Below, one piece after another: positions 23,921 through 35,356 of a stretch of DNA of 64,000 nt. Position 1 is the stretch's first letter. Every line of letters begins with the position of its first letter. A model generated the notes under the pieces. It was not told where the DNA came from. It made no database searches and saw nothing but the letters and a program-made list of their open reading frames with translations. The translations under genes were made by a program, and so were the position numbers. Origin of the DNA: Macrobrachium rosenbergii (Eukaryota > Arthropoda > Malacostraca > Decapoda > Palaemonidae); assembly GCF_040412425.1 (NCBI RefSeq), contig NC_089743.1, forward strand, positions 90,241,971-90,305,970, given 5' to 3'.

Positions 23921-24790
23921 CTATGTCCCAAGTGACATTTTCACCCGTAATATAACACACTGCGTTACTCTCACTATCACGAATAACAATCTCTCCCGAG
24001 ACTGCCGACTCACTATTTCTCCCAAAGTATGCACTGTAGGAACGTGTATGTCCTCTACATGCGATCTCTCAGAACTACTAATATCAGAGACATTAGACAC
24101 CAAATATTTACTCTCTTCTCCCACACAGGATTCGGTGTGTATTTCCTCATCCTCGACCGGAAAGTATCTGCTCAATGCATCTGCAACTACATTATGCTTA
24201 CCTTCAATGTATTTGAGGTTTGCATCAAAATCTCTCAATGTTAGGAACCAACGTGCTCTCTTGGGCGACAAATTTGGCTTATTAAAAAGCTCTAACAACG
24301 GTTGATGATCTGTAAAAATCTCAACTTTATTTCCCAACAACAACATCTTAAAATGAACAAGGCTAGAGACGACTGCGAAAGCCTCCTTGTCCACAACTGA
24401 CATCAGCCTTTCGTTACTACCACGCGTTTTGAACTTTCTGCTATAAAAAGCAATTGGGTGTAATTTCCCTTCAAATTTCTGCATCAAACACGCACCTATA
24501 CCTTCCTGACTCGCGTCAGTCACTAAGGTGAACGGTTGACTAAAATCTGGAAACTTCAAAACTGGTGGGTTCACCAAAGCGTTCTTAAGCTTCTCAAAAG
24601 CTAATTGTTGACTATCACCCCAAACAAACTTAACGTCTTCTCGTAACAAATCTGTCAATGGCGACGCTATTGTAGAAAAATTCCGCACAAAACGGCGAAA
24701 GAAACCCGACATACCTAGGAACGAACGAATCTGTTTCCTGGTTTTGGGAACTGGAAAATTCACAATGGCTTTAACTTTCTCATCATTCAC
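23921..24790 (-). pseudogene. RT connection and RNase H domain of gypsy pol
   Basis: A 289-codon open segment. It begins with the RT thumb/connection (VPKTRKQIRSFLGMSGFFRR, FSTIASPLTDLL). RNase H follows: TDASQEGIGACLMQ holds the first catalytic Asp, FAVVSSLVHFKMLL holds the usual Glu position one or two residues upstream, and IFTDHQPLLELF holds the next Asp. It ends with the HNVVADALSR block. It is separated from RT (24819) and integrase (23753) by frame changes. The domain would degrade the RNA strand during reverse transcription. Confidence 0.93.
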
Positions 24791-24818
24791 TCTAACTCCT
24801 CTTTAGAGATAACATGTC

Positions 24819-25849
24819 CTAAATAGACAATTTTTTCTTCAGAAACTCACATTTGGCCAATTTGACCTTTAACCCAGCGAACCGTAATCGCTTAAGGACT
24901 TCTTTTAACACCTTTAGATGTTCTTCAATTGTATCTGTGCATATGAGAATGTCATCCATGTACACAAACACCGACTTTCCTAACAAGCCATGAAGTACTG
25001 TGTTAACCAGTCTAGTAAATGTTATTGGGGACCCTTGTAATCCAAAAGGCATCCTATTAAACTCGTAATGTCCCTTTGGTACCGAAAATGCTGTATATTT
25101 ACGGCTACTCTCACAAAGGGAACTTGTAAAAACCCTTGCATAAGATCTATAGATGAATATATATTCTTTGCCACCGATCTCAACAAACAAATCAGGCAAA
25201 CAAGCTACCGGATATCTATCTGGGCATGTTTTTTCATTCAATTTACGAAAATCTACACAAACTCTGATACTACCGTCTTTCTTAGGAACTGCAAGCAAAG
25301 GAAAATTAAAAAGAATTGGACGGTCTAATAATGCCTTCTGACTCCCCACCTCTGAACTTCTTTTTCTACTTCTTCTCTGATCTTAAAAGGAATTCGATAT
25401 GCTGGAATATATATGGGATTTGTACCCTTTTCTAGGCGGATTGAATGTTCTAAAACATCTGTAACTCCTAATTTATCTCCCTTCAAAGCAATGATATCTA
25501 GATATTCTTTCAACACTTTCTCTACTTTATCTGAATATTCAGGATAATCAACTTTAGCCAAATGTTCATGTAGAACCTGACTTCGGAACTGTTGCTCCTC
25601 GTTAGGAAACATATTCCCGTCTCCACAAAAACTCACTAATTTATGCTCTTCATTAAACTCTTCAAAATCAATTACATAAGTACCCTTGTGATATTTTTTC
25701 ACTGAGTCTTGATAGCTAACTAATTCTACTGAAGTCACGCCTGCGACTGAAATTTCATTCACTGACACCGTACTCACAACGTCTTTGAATTTCTCGGTTC
25801 CCTCAACAACGCACACTTGAGAAGGAAAATTTTTCTCTTTCAGCGACAC
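24819..25849 (-). pseudogene. Reverse transcriptase domain of gypsy pol (two open segments)
   Basis: The first segment, 25849-25325, carries the protease-RT linker and the RT entry block (HSIRLEKGTNPIYIPAYRIP). The second, 25349-24819, carries VPKKDGSIRVCVDFRKLNEK, then FNRMPFGLQGSPITFTRLVN and the catalytic VYMDDILICT at about 24955. The two are in different frames with a 25-base overlap, so one indel separates them; another near 24800 separates RT from RNase H. YMDD and FGLQ are standard for Ty3/gypsy RT. The enzyme copies the element's RNA into DNA. Confidence 0.95.
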
Positions 25850-26396
25850 TTTAACTAATGTAGGAACTCATGGTTGCAATTCAATATCTTCCAACAAAAA
25901 TCCTTTGAAAGATCTTTGCGGAATATCTTCACTCTCTAATGAATGTGTTACACATGTCTCAGACTGTGTCTTAGGTTTCTCACAAGTTTTTTTTCCTGTG
26001 TATATATGGAACAAAAAAACAACCTGACTCACCTATTGTAATCCCTGAACTCCCGTAAGAATGTTGATGTTATGTCGCATACAAGAAGGGTGTCCTAGCA
26101 AAACCATTTCACCTAAGGCTAATCCTTCTATGACCAAAAATGATTCTACTATTGTCTTTCCGCCGATACAAAGCGTAAGAAATGACGAACCTAAAATATT
26201 CAGTTTCCTCGCTTGTACATCACACACTGTCTCACTAGAAGGGACTAATTTGCACTCTGGAAACCTCAGTGAAAAAGGTCAGCATTTACTAAGTTAACTG
26301 AGCTACCAGAATCAATGAAAATAAAAATTTCATTGCCATTAGAGAATCCACGTACAATCGGCCTAGGTTCTAGTGACTCTAAGACCTGATTAGTCA
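25850..26396 (-). pseudogene. Retropepsin-like protease region of gypsy pol
   Basis: On -, positions 26325-26285 read IFIDSGSSVNLVN: the Asp-Ser-Gly active site of a retroviral-type aspartic protease. The open segment 26227-26033 continues with KLNILGSSFLTLCIGGKTI and VEGLALGEMVLLGHP, the flap and the LLG motif near the protease C-terminus. Stops and frame changes interrupt it on both sides. It would cleave the Gag-Pol polyprotein. Confidence 0.85.
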
Positions 26397-27424
26397 TTAT
26401 CCTGTGTCCGTTTTCGAACTTATCTTGTGAAAATTCTGCTGTTCCTTTGTGTATCTAGAACTTGCATCATGTGGAATTCTCCTGTCATATCTAGAAAAAC
26501 CTCCCTGTGACTTCCCTGAATAATCTCTATTCTTCGTGGCTGGGCAAAATCTCCATCCATGATCTGAAGATTTGCAAACTGAACAATATCTCACTCTGCA
26601 ATTTGATTTACTATGGCCTATTTTATCACAATTAAAACAACGTATCGTTGTGACTGATCTCTCTGGAATTTTCTTCGATTCTACTCGTGCACATGTCTTC
26701 GCTGTTGCATCATTTCCCGAATGCGAGCGACTATCATTATTCTGTGGTTTGGAAACCGCAGCTGATATTTTTGCACCTCCCTGTACAAAACTACTGTCCA
26801 GTGTCGGGCATTTTGCTAGATTTTTGTTAATCTGTGCAAACAAAAGGGATTCGTCTGTATCCTGATCAATTCTCTTATCAAAACTATCTACAATTACATC
26901 TGGGACCGACGTTAAAAGGCAAGCAAAGTGTAACAATCTTTCAAAATTATCTAAGGAGATATTATTTCCAGTTACCCATGGAGAGCCTATTATAGATTTC
27001 TTTAACTCAACTACTGCATCAAATAAATTCGCACTGTATGTGACTAGTGAATCATTGCCTTTCTTTATTTTGAGAAACTCTCGCAAATTCGAACTGCGCA
27101 TTCACGTTGAACTCCGCCATAAGTAGCTCGTAGAAATTTCTGCAGTTCATTCCAAGTTTTACACCTTCTGAACCCGAAACTGCGTGCTCGTTTCCCAATA
27201 TCTCCTTTATCTAAATCCAGAAATGATTTAGCCTCTGTTAAAGCTTCAGCGCCATTCGTAATTTTCTTGGAATTCAGATAATTGTTCACTGACTCAATGA
27301 AAGTTTCTATATTTTGGGTTGGCTTTCCATCAACTAACCCTTTAAAATTTGTAATTCCCACACAAATGTTCGTCACTTTATGCACCACAACTGATTGGGA
27401 TGTGCTTGCTGCATCGTCCGGCAT
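26397..27424 (-). pseudogene. Gag of the gypsy element with two zinc knuckles (frameshifted)
   Basis: A likely start is the ATG at 27424-27422 (MPDDAASTSQ), because the 39 upstream codons are atypical. The first segment runs to about 27080 and includes TWNELQKFLRATYGGVQREC. A single-base frame change then leads into the second segment (27101-26397), about 340 codons in all. Near 26640-26530 it carries two consecutive CX2CX4HX4C knuckles (CFNCDKIGHSKSNC and CSVCKSSDHGWRFC), followed by an Arg/Ser/Gly-rich basic tail. Gag packages genomic RNA and forms the particle. Two knuckles and a length near 340 residues suit gypsy elements. Confidence 0.92.
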
Positions 27425-27994
27425 TTTGTGAGTAATCACACGCCCTGAGCGTAACAACATAAAAAGAAAACCAAAAAGAACACTAGAGAAGGTAAAAGTT
27501 ACCCCCTCTAAAAGAAGAATAGAAAACGGCGTTCTGCGCAACTTACGAGAATGGGGTACTTACCAATTTTGAAACAGAAAACGGAGTACCTATCTCTCAA
27601 CTTGCTAACCTGTGACGTCACCTGCAACTCGAAGACTAAAGCGAAAAAAAAAACACCCAGCGCGATGATTTTGTTGAATAATCACTTTGCGTAATTAACT
27701 CACAATCGCCCTATTCACACTTATTTGGGTATTTTGTTAACCCCAAAATTGTTCTAGAGATCATCCAGATCTATTTCACAACTCCCCACTCCCAGTACTC
27801 GAATAGAAACGGAAAAAAAGAAAGGTTCCCGTATTTCACACGTAATCACGACCTACTCAGTCATTCAACACTGACCCTCGGTTAACTCTTAGGTGAAGTC
27901 GCCTATGCCTTGGGCATCAACGTTACCAATTAGTCTATTAGCAATCTCCCTCTTTCGCCATCATTAAAGACATTAAAATCATGACCATTTAAAA

Positions 27995-28062
27995 TCAAAG
28001 ACACCGCTGCCACCATTTCATTCGAACATTTAAAATTCAAAAGACACCGCTGCCAACCATTT
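27995..28062 (-). promoter_or_regulatory. Primer-binding-site region, duplicated
   Basis: Just inside the 5' LTR, the - strand reads TGGTTGGCAGCGGTGTCTTT (28060-28041), beginning 7 bases past the LTR end. Near-identical TGGTGGCAGCGGTGTCTTTG occurs again about 45 bp further in (28015-27996). A TGG start suits pairing with a tRNA 3' CCA end. I cannot say which tRNA. Confidence 0.5.
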
Positions 28063-28067
28063 AATTC

Positions 28068-29218
28068 TGTAACGAGGACAGAATTAACACCCTTTGAAGG
28101 TGTACGTAACGTGCTCAACGATCTTTAATCAGGAAAAGGCGTATGAACGTTCGCTCACGGCAACACTTGCATCTATTTTTTTTCTTTCTCTCTCTCTCTC
28201 TCTCCACTCTCTCTCACCTCTCTCTCTCTCTCTCTCTCTCTGTGTATCGCCTCTCTCTCTCTCTCTCATCGTTTTCCCGAAGTTCACCCACCCGAATCGC
28301 ACTCATTCTCACCAAATCAATTAAATGGACCATTTAAAGAAACGCAATAGTTTCTACAAAAATAAGTTTATTATTCAAATAACCCAACAAGAAATGAATA
28401 AAACAAAGCAAAGATTAAAATGCATAATAAATGAAATATCGAGTTAGATAACTAAACTCTGAACTGCAAAACACTTCTGATTAAAGAAGTCTCACTATAT
28501 AATAGCCTGAAAATATCCAAACTCACACATACTCCCCAAATCAATAATTAAAGTCATGTCAAAAAACAGTCTACCACATGTTATTCGAAACAGTCCACAC
28601 TGTCCACCGACATCTGTCCACAGACATCTGTCGGAAGAATTAAACATGATAGAAAACTCCCAAAAATATATGAAATGCAAAACACAATAATGGAAAGTGT
28701 AAAATGCATAGCCAAGATATGGCAAACGTAACATGACAAAACAATAATATAAAAGAGGTATGAATATTCATATTAAATCTCCCACACCAGTTCAAAAGTT
28801 CATAATGATTAGAAAATCATAGTAAAAATCACAAGTTCAATTTTCTCCCATAAAAACAGAGATTTCAAACTCTACCTTATCTGCCGATTTAAGCCTGGAT
28901 CCTCTCCAAAGCTACGTCTAGACAACTGCAGTTCTATCACGTTAATGAACGATCAAACTCACTTTTAGGGCAGATTTTGGCACAATCTAGATCAAATTAA
29001 CGCACGTACTCACGAATATACATAACCCTTCGGAAATCACCTGACTGCCAATATTGCTGAGGAATCAAACCATTTGCTGAACACAAAGATTTTACAACTG
29101 AGTCTCTCGTCCTAGTTCCATCTGACTCATAAATTCTTTCATCACATCTTAAAGCATTGAAGCTATGAAATGCATATATGTGTCCTTTAAAATTGTAGCA
29201 GCCATATTTTCTGAAATA
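28068..29218 (-). repeat. 5' LTR of the gypsy element
   Basis: Pairs with 19997-21145. It should hold promoter and polyadenylation signals for the element. It differs from the 3' LTR in the (CT)n tract, in small indels (for example a missing AG pair near 28135) and by scattered substitutions. Confidence 0.95.
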
Positions 29219-29575
29219 TATATATATAATACTGATATATATATATATATATGATATGACAAATTAAAGTTTCTGATGGGGGCTAATGATTGTACACTTG
29301 AGTTCATTTTCAAATATATTCATCAGAAATTATTTCCACAACGCTTTGAACACTTTATGTGCTCCAGTCTATAATAAATTTGTTATTCCAAAATGGCAGA
29401 ATAATCATAATTTGAAAGGTTTTTTTATTGAATAATAAAATCAGTATTACGTCGTTTTCAATGCAAAGAATCGGACGGAACTTGATGATTTTTGATTTTG
29501 AAAAATTTGTTTTAATTTTTTATATGTTAAAATATCTGTTAAAATGTATTTTTTTCGTCCAGTGTCGACCGTGAT
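29219..29575. repeat. (TA)n flank followed by a decayed dispersed repeat
   Basis: After about 35 bp of TA repeat, 29300-29420 shares words with 33000-33130: TCAAATATATTCAT, AAATTATTTCC and CCAAAATGGCAGAAT. Two old copies of one repeat are likely. Confidence 0.5.
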
Positions 29576-29859
29576 CTCACTAATCAATGGTGTCTACAAT
29601 GTTTAAATTGGAATTATCCATAAAAATGGAATTCACTTAAAATTTCATATATTTGCAAACAGAAGTGTGTACACATCATATTTTTTTTTTAGGAATATTT
29701 CTGCTTTTCCCATCAGAATCTTACTGAGAGCCATAACAGACTGACGTGGGACAGACATGACAGACAGACAGAGAGACAGATAAAGACAGATAAGGAAAGG
29801 TGAAGAGAGAGAGAGAGAGATTTAACCCCATCCACCAATGAGCGAATTTCCATAACTCA
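29576..29859. other. No gene seen
   Basis: Contains a (GACA)n/(GA)n simple stretch at 29755-29820. Confidence 0.5.
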
Positions 29860-30530
29860 ATATGCTAACAAACGTTAGCTTAACTTTGCCTATGGTCAGC
29901 ATAGCCTGTTCTAATCCAGGCTTGCATAAGATATGCTTACTGATGTTATCCTAACATAGGCTACCCGTGTTTGTCTAGGTTATGATAACCAGACTTCGCA
30001 ACCATCCTGCCAAGCTGATATTAGTTGGCTCTTTGTTTTAGTCTATCAGATGTTATGATAACCCATAACTTCCATCATAAAATATGCTAACATATAGTCA
30101 TCCTAGATTAAGTCTGTGTTTTGTTCAATAACCTAGGTTAATTACTAACCTATTTTTTCTGCATTGGTTATCCTTGTTTCTAACCAGTGTTTTAAACTTT
30201 TATTATCATAACTAAGTTGGCATATGTTATGATAACAATGTTCTATGTTATACATAATTAATAGTTAGTTTATGTTACCTAACTATAATGGTGTTGACAT
30301 ATGTTATGAAAAAGTGTTGCCAATGTTATGCTAATTAAGTTAATTTATGCACCCTAGTGTCTGTTGTTTGGGATAAGTTATGATTAACAGTGTTAATAGT
30401 ATATGTTCTACTAACCAGTTGTTATATTATGTTATCATAACTAGTGTTGGCAAATGTTATGATAACAGTTTATATATGTTATGCTAATTAGTGTTATTTT
30501 ATATTTACCTATCGAGTGTTGTAATGTAGA
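29860..30530. repeat. Degenerate array built on a palindromic GTTATGATAAC-type word
   Basis: Variants of GTTATGATAAC, GTTATCATAAC and ATGTTATGCTAA recur more than ten times, often as TTGGCATATGTTATGATAAC, with spacer lengths of roughly 30-70 bp. No coding potential. Confidence 0.7.
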
Positions 30531-30589
30531 ACAGCTTTTTATTGCATAAAGTTGGAATATATTTCAAAGTTCTTGATGAATAATAAACT

Positions 30590-31548
30590 ATAATAATATA
30601 ATAATAATAATAATAATATGTATGTATGTATGGATATAATAAATAATAATAATAAAAGCGTAATGTTATGGGCATTTTTTTTTTCTTATATTGGAAATAA
30701 AAATTTGATTGAAAGATTATAGTATATCATCAATAAATTTACTATTTGAAAGAATAACTCAGAAAAATACTGTAGTTACTGTATATTTTATATTCAATAC
30801 GTATAACCTAATATGTGTGTGTGTATTGGGTATACCAGTATATTCATATGGCAGTTCTCATATCATCATGTACAGACCACTGTAAAGAAATAAAAATCAT
30901 AAGGAGAATTTGATTCAAAAATTCAAATCATTGCCAAACAAACAAACGCTAACTACTCTAATAACATATTGTTTTGGGTTTGAATACCTTTAGTTAAAAA
31001 TTTAATCCACTATATATATGTATATATATCCCTCATTTTTATATATCATCATATATATATTTATAATAACTATATTCACCATATTGCATCTCTATATATC
31101 TATGCTATTTCATCTACTTCATGTATAATGTTGAATCAGGATCGATGTATTTATGTATGTATGTATCATATATATCATATTATATATATTTATATCAAAA
31201 GCATATGAAATAACGTCATATTATTAATATAATAATAATATATAATATCTATTATCTATATAATATATATATTCTATATGAATATCTATTGCTATATCTA
31301 TATCTATATATATTATAATATATATCTATACTTTTATCTATATATCTATATATTGCTATATTCTGGGCTATCAGTGGATATATATGCTAACATATCGATA
31401 TATATATTCATATCATGGGGGATAAATCAAAATCTGGATATCTATACATATATCTTTATATATTCTATACATATTCTTTATATATATATATTATTATATA
31501 TATATATATATATAGATAGATACGTTTCGATATACTTTCTGTCATTCT

Positions 31549-31579
<31 letters not shown>

Positions 31580-31680
31580 GATATATATATATAGATGTGA
31601 ATATATATATAATATATATATATTATAATATTTATATATATAATCATATATATATATATATATATATATATCATGGATGG
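30590..31680. repeat. AT-rich microsatellite field
   Basis: (ATA)n at 30597-30650 and imperfect (TA)n/(TATC)n through 31000-31675. Tyr/Ile-rich frames here are artefacts. Confidence 0.85.
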
Positions 31681-32834
31681 CTGAATTTAGCAAATTAAAT
31701 TGGCTGCAGTCACTATGAACTTTACCTTTCTTAAGAAGATGAGGAAAATTACAGTTTTTGAGATGTGTTGATACATAGATCAGATAGATGGTTCAATGTC
31801 TTCATTGATTGTTGCAATATGTATTTTACAACCTTGATGAGAGTGTTAGCTCTTACATCAAGAGGTATCACGCAAATTTATTGGTCAGTGTGAGATTGAG
31901 GGTCTCTCTTCTCTCTCTCTCTGTCGTCTCTCTCATCTAACTCGAATTCGCTCTCTCTCATCAGGGCATCTCTCTCTCAAAAATACAGTTTTTCAAGAGT
32001 CTGACATTGTAAATGGTTTGGAATGAATTATTTCGATTGTAATAGGGTTTTTCTTATCCTACATCCCAGAAATTGGACAAACCCAAAAACAAGTCCAACT
32101 GATATACAACAGAGTGCTACCAAACTTAACTAATTAAGTCTCTACATCGTAATCCTAAATGTCTAACATGACCATGAAGTCAATAATGTCAAAATTCATC
32201 TATTTATTTGATATAATAAAAACATCTGAGGAAATAAAGGAAAAAAGAACTTTTTAAAACAGGCACAGAGAAAAAATGTGGAGGATCCCACCACGTTACT
32301 GACCCAAAACCACACATAAAAATACATGGCAATAAAAATTCAAGAAATGTAAGAAAACAAAAGCTATTCAAAGCAAAAGGATTACATATGGAAGGACCAG
32401 AGTACAGGTTAAACATAAAAAATGATAAGAAGCCCATTAGCATTTCTTTTGAAAATCAAAGTTTCCAGCTCACCTTTTGGCAGTTCATAGTTTTCACAGG
32501 AGTGGGTCTTTCCTAGAAAATCACCGGACCTGAATGCCTAACCTGTACTCAGAATGAGAAATCTACACTTACTATGTTCCGCCCATCAGAGTGGACTCTT
32601 GAACGAGCTTCTCAACCGGAACCCAACAACTTGTGTAGTTAGGTTATCATTCAAGGAACCATGCACTTTGTCTCCATGGGAAGGGAAGCTGACCACAGAC
32701 TTCCTCAACACTGACACATCAAACATGTAGGCACTGATTTGCTTTTTCACTCGCCTAAAATATCTCAGGCTAATGCCAAAAATGTTTAATTAACAAAAAA
32801 ATACTTAAAATATACTATATTCTTAATGGTTTTC
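31681..32834. other. Intergenic, no gene seen
   Basis: Interrupted (CT)n at 31903-31977. Otherwise no recognisable coding or repeat structure. Confidence 0.4.
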
Positions 32835-32837
32835 ATA

Positions 32838-32851
32838 TATATATATATATG

Positions 32852-32939
<88 letters not shown>

Positions 32940-32955
32940 TATATATATACACACA
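32838..32955. repeat. (TA)n microsatellite
   Basis: About 115 bp of TA repeat with a few AATA interruptions. Confidence 0.95.
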
Positions 32956-32959
32956 CTTC

Positions 32960-33280
32960 AATCCCTGGGCTTGACTTTTCATTGTTCTGAGCTTACAACA
33001 CTCTTCAAATATATTCATAAAAAATTATTTCCCTGGTTACAACGCATGTTCTGGGTTACAACGCTAATTCAGTGGAAGAAATATGGCTCCAAAATGGCAG
33101 AATGGTCAAAATTTGGAGGTTTATTGATGAAAACTCAATTAAAATGCAGATTACATCCTTTTCAAAAGAGACCAAAGAATTAAAGGTGGTAGGGGTTTTC
33201 TTAAATTTTTGATGATTTTCCAGCAAATGTGGCGTAAGAACGGAACTCCCATCATAAACTGGGACTGCCTGTATGTATAT
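32960..33280. repeat. Decayed dispersed repeat, second copy
   Basis: Shares TATATTCATAAAAAATTATTTCC-type sequence and CCAAAATGGCAGAAT with 29300-29420. The end near 33230-33275 is GTAAGAACGGAACTCCC followed by CATAAACTGGGACTGCC. Confidence 0.5.
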
Positions 33281-33286
33281 ATATAC

Positions 33287-33420
33287 AGTAATACTTTCGA
33301 ACTTGCAAACATCTTTGTAATGGGTTCACAGACACACAAGCTTTTCATTGGAACTTAACTTATTGTCATACACAAACTTGTTCACAGACTTAACATTTGC
33401 GGTACTGAGAAGCCCTGCAA
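33287..33420 (+). mobile_element. Possible pogo/Tigger-like transposon end
   Basis: A TA-flanked CAGTAATACTTTCGAACTTG resembles Tc1/mariner-pogo termini (TA plus CAGT). No matching second end was found. Confidence 0.3.
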
Positions 33421-33504
33421 AAGATTTTGTGTAATTTTTTATATAATTTATAAGTTTTCAAGCTTTTATGTGTAAATTAAATAACATTGAATAATAAAAA
33501 TAAT

Positions 33505-33507
<3 letters not shown>

Positions 33508-33548
<41 letters not shown>

Positions 33549-33661
33549 CTGAGATGAGAGAATTTTTATGGTACATGTATATGTTTATTTGTTTTGTATG
33601 ATAAATAAATTTTTACCTAATAATATTTACTAATTTTCAATATTAATAAACAACAAGATTA

Positions 33662-33710
<49 letters not shown>

Positions 33711-33869
33711 TAACTGTAATTACAAAATTCATGTGATACGTATTTTTAAACAAACAAATATCTTTCCCTCATCCTTTGTAACTGTTGAAGAGAAGCTGAA
33801 GGCAAAGCTTTCGATGTGTCAATTTAACATGACAAGAAGGGGAGTGTTGCTGATTAGTGGGTCAAAGTG

Positions 33870-33955
<86 letters not shown>
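33508..33955. repeat. Cluster of (CT)n and (ATA)n microsatellites
   Basis: (CT)n at 33511-33543, (AAT)n at 33666-33710 and (CT)n at 33871-33953, with unremarkable AT-rich sequence between. Confidence 0.95.
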
Positions 33956-33956
<1 letters not shown>

Positions 33957-34562
33957 AGTTAGTGCAACCTTTTGTATTACTGTTTCTCTGTATGTCTTTA
34001 CCTGTACAGTAGATAATTTTAAATTGATCTAATTTACCTGTACCATCTACAAACTGTAAATGTGCCGTTCTAAAACACAGAGACATAGAGCATTTCAGAA
34101 CAATTTAATAAAGAGCAAAATAAAGAAGTTTTAAAAAAGAAGGTTGAAGACTACTAAAACTATATTGGTTGAGTGGGGAGAGAGAAAAATATAGTAATCT
34201 TCACACACTCCTATATTTTTAAAGTCGACCATGTATTTCTTTTTTTAAAGGGTAATGCATTAAGATAACTTTTAAATTAAATTGCAGTAACTTTAGCTTA
34301 AAAGTTAATTTATTACTTTTAAATGGTTAGTGTCATATTTAGTGTTTAAATTCTAGAAACAAGCATTTATTAGCATTTTTAGAGACCGTGCAAACTTACA
34401 CGGAAATTACTGCTAATGCATGGGGGTCTGGAACTTAACCTCGACTTTGCTACTGTATATATATATATGTGTGTTTTTTCCAACTTCCCAATTCAGCAGT
34501 AACCCAATTGACAGCATTTCATTCGTATTATCCCTTCTCAGTGAATATGATAGAAACAACCT
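33956..34562. other. No gene seen
   Basis: AT-rich sequence upstream of the 35-kb exons; it may be intronic. Confidence 0.4.
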
Positions 34563-34607
34563 ACACAATCACATGTGGAACAGAAATAAATTTCTGACTC
34601 ACAACAT
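34563..34607. repeat. Fragment of the SINE-like repeat at 60660
   Basis: ACAATCACATGTGGAACAG followed by AAATAAATTTCTGACTCA matches 60660-60697 closely. Confidence 0.7.
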
Positions 34608-34652
34608 GTTTAGTCGTTAGCCTGCCCAGATAAAACCTTAGGTATAGTGGTA

Positions 34653-34999
34653 CAGTGAACCCCCGTATTCGCGGGGGATGCTTCCCACACCCCCCGAATA
34701 GGTCAAATTTCGACAAATTAAAACCCTCTAAAAAAACACTTAGAACTGCCCATTTTGATAGCTTAAACCAAGAAAACCCTGTAAAATGCTTGTACCTGAG
34801 TATTTTAATAGTTTTATCACAAAAAGTGCATTTATTCATGAAAATTATGAAAATACAGTAATTAGTGATTATTTCTCAGTGAAAAATACCTAAATGGGCG
34901 AATTTTCCGCTGAATGATAGCTAGATATGTTCCTACAGAGAAACCATGGAATGTGTGAGTCCAGAACCATGAGAACGTTAAATAAATGGGGTTTACTGT
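34653..34999 (+). mobile_element. pogo/Tigger-like MITE, complete, 347 bp
   Basis: It begins CAGTGAACCCCCGTATTC and ends GGGGTTTACTG, so the termini are inverted (CAGTRAACCCC). It is flanked on both sides by TA (34651-34652 and 35000-35001), the Tc1/mariner-pogo target duplication. There is no transposase inside. It would be moved in trans. A related truncated copy lies at 17414-17562. Confidence 0.85.
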
Positions 35000-35159
35000 A
35001 CTTAGGTTCCAACTTATATATATTACATATCTATATATATATATGTGTGTGCATGTGTGGATGTATGTATATATGTGTTTATGTGTACACTACAAGACTG
35101 AGTTGAAATCTTGTGTGTTTAGGTAGGGTCAGCCGGCAGTTGTTGATCTTTCTGTGCAG

Positions 35160-35217
35160 GTGTATGAAGCAGCTTATATGAGTTTTCTGCACAGCAGGTT
35201 AATGCTTGACTCAGAAG
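35160..35217 (+). CDS. Candidate host gene, exon 1 of the visible part
   Basis: Preceded by a pyrimidine-rich tract ending TTTCTGTGCAG and followed by the donor GTAAAG. The 58-base exon reads VYEAAYMSFLHSRLMLDSE plus one base. The leftover base joins in phase to the exon at 35357. I do not recognise the protein. No upstream exon or start codon was found in the window. The pogo-like MITE at 34653-34999 would lie in the intron before it. Confidence 0.6.
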
Positions 35218-35356
35218 GTAAAGTATGAATGCAGCTGTCAACATTGTCCTGTTAATGTTCTAGAACTGTTGCTTGTTAGGGGAAGGACTATCATAATTAA
35301 AGTTGAAAAAAGTTTTGAGTTCACAGGTAATTTACCCTTTTGATAGTTACAGACAG

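Larger units (their letters stand above)
19997..29218 (-). mobile_element. Ty3/gypsy LTR retroelement with env-like third gene
   Basis: Complete element of about 9.2 kb transcribed from - : 5' LTR 29218-28068, gag, protease, RT, RNase H, integrase, a small env-like gene, 3' LTR 21145-19997. The order protease-RT-RNase H-integrase identifies Metaviridae (Ty3/gypsy). Its third gene makes it comparable in layout to insect errantiviruses. The LTRs are 1149 and 1151 bp and differ by scattered substitutions and microsatellite-length changes, so the insertion is fairly young. Even so gag, pol and the env-like gene each contain single-base frame breaks, so this copy as assembled is defective. Both flanks are (TA)n, so a 4- to 6-bp TA-rich target duplication is compatible but cannot be delimited. 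Confidence 0.95.
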
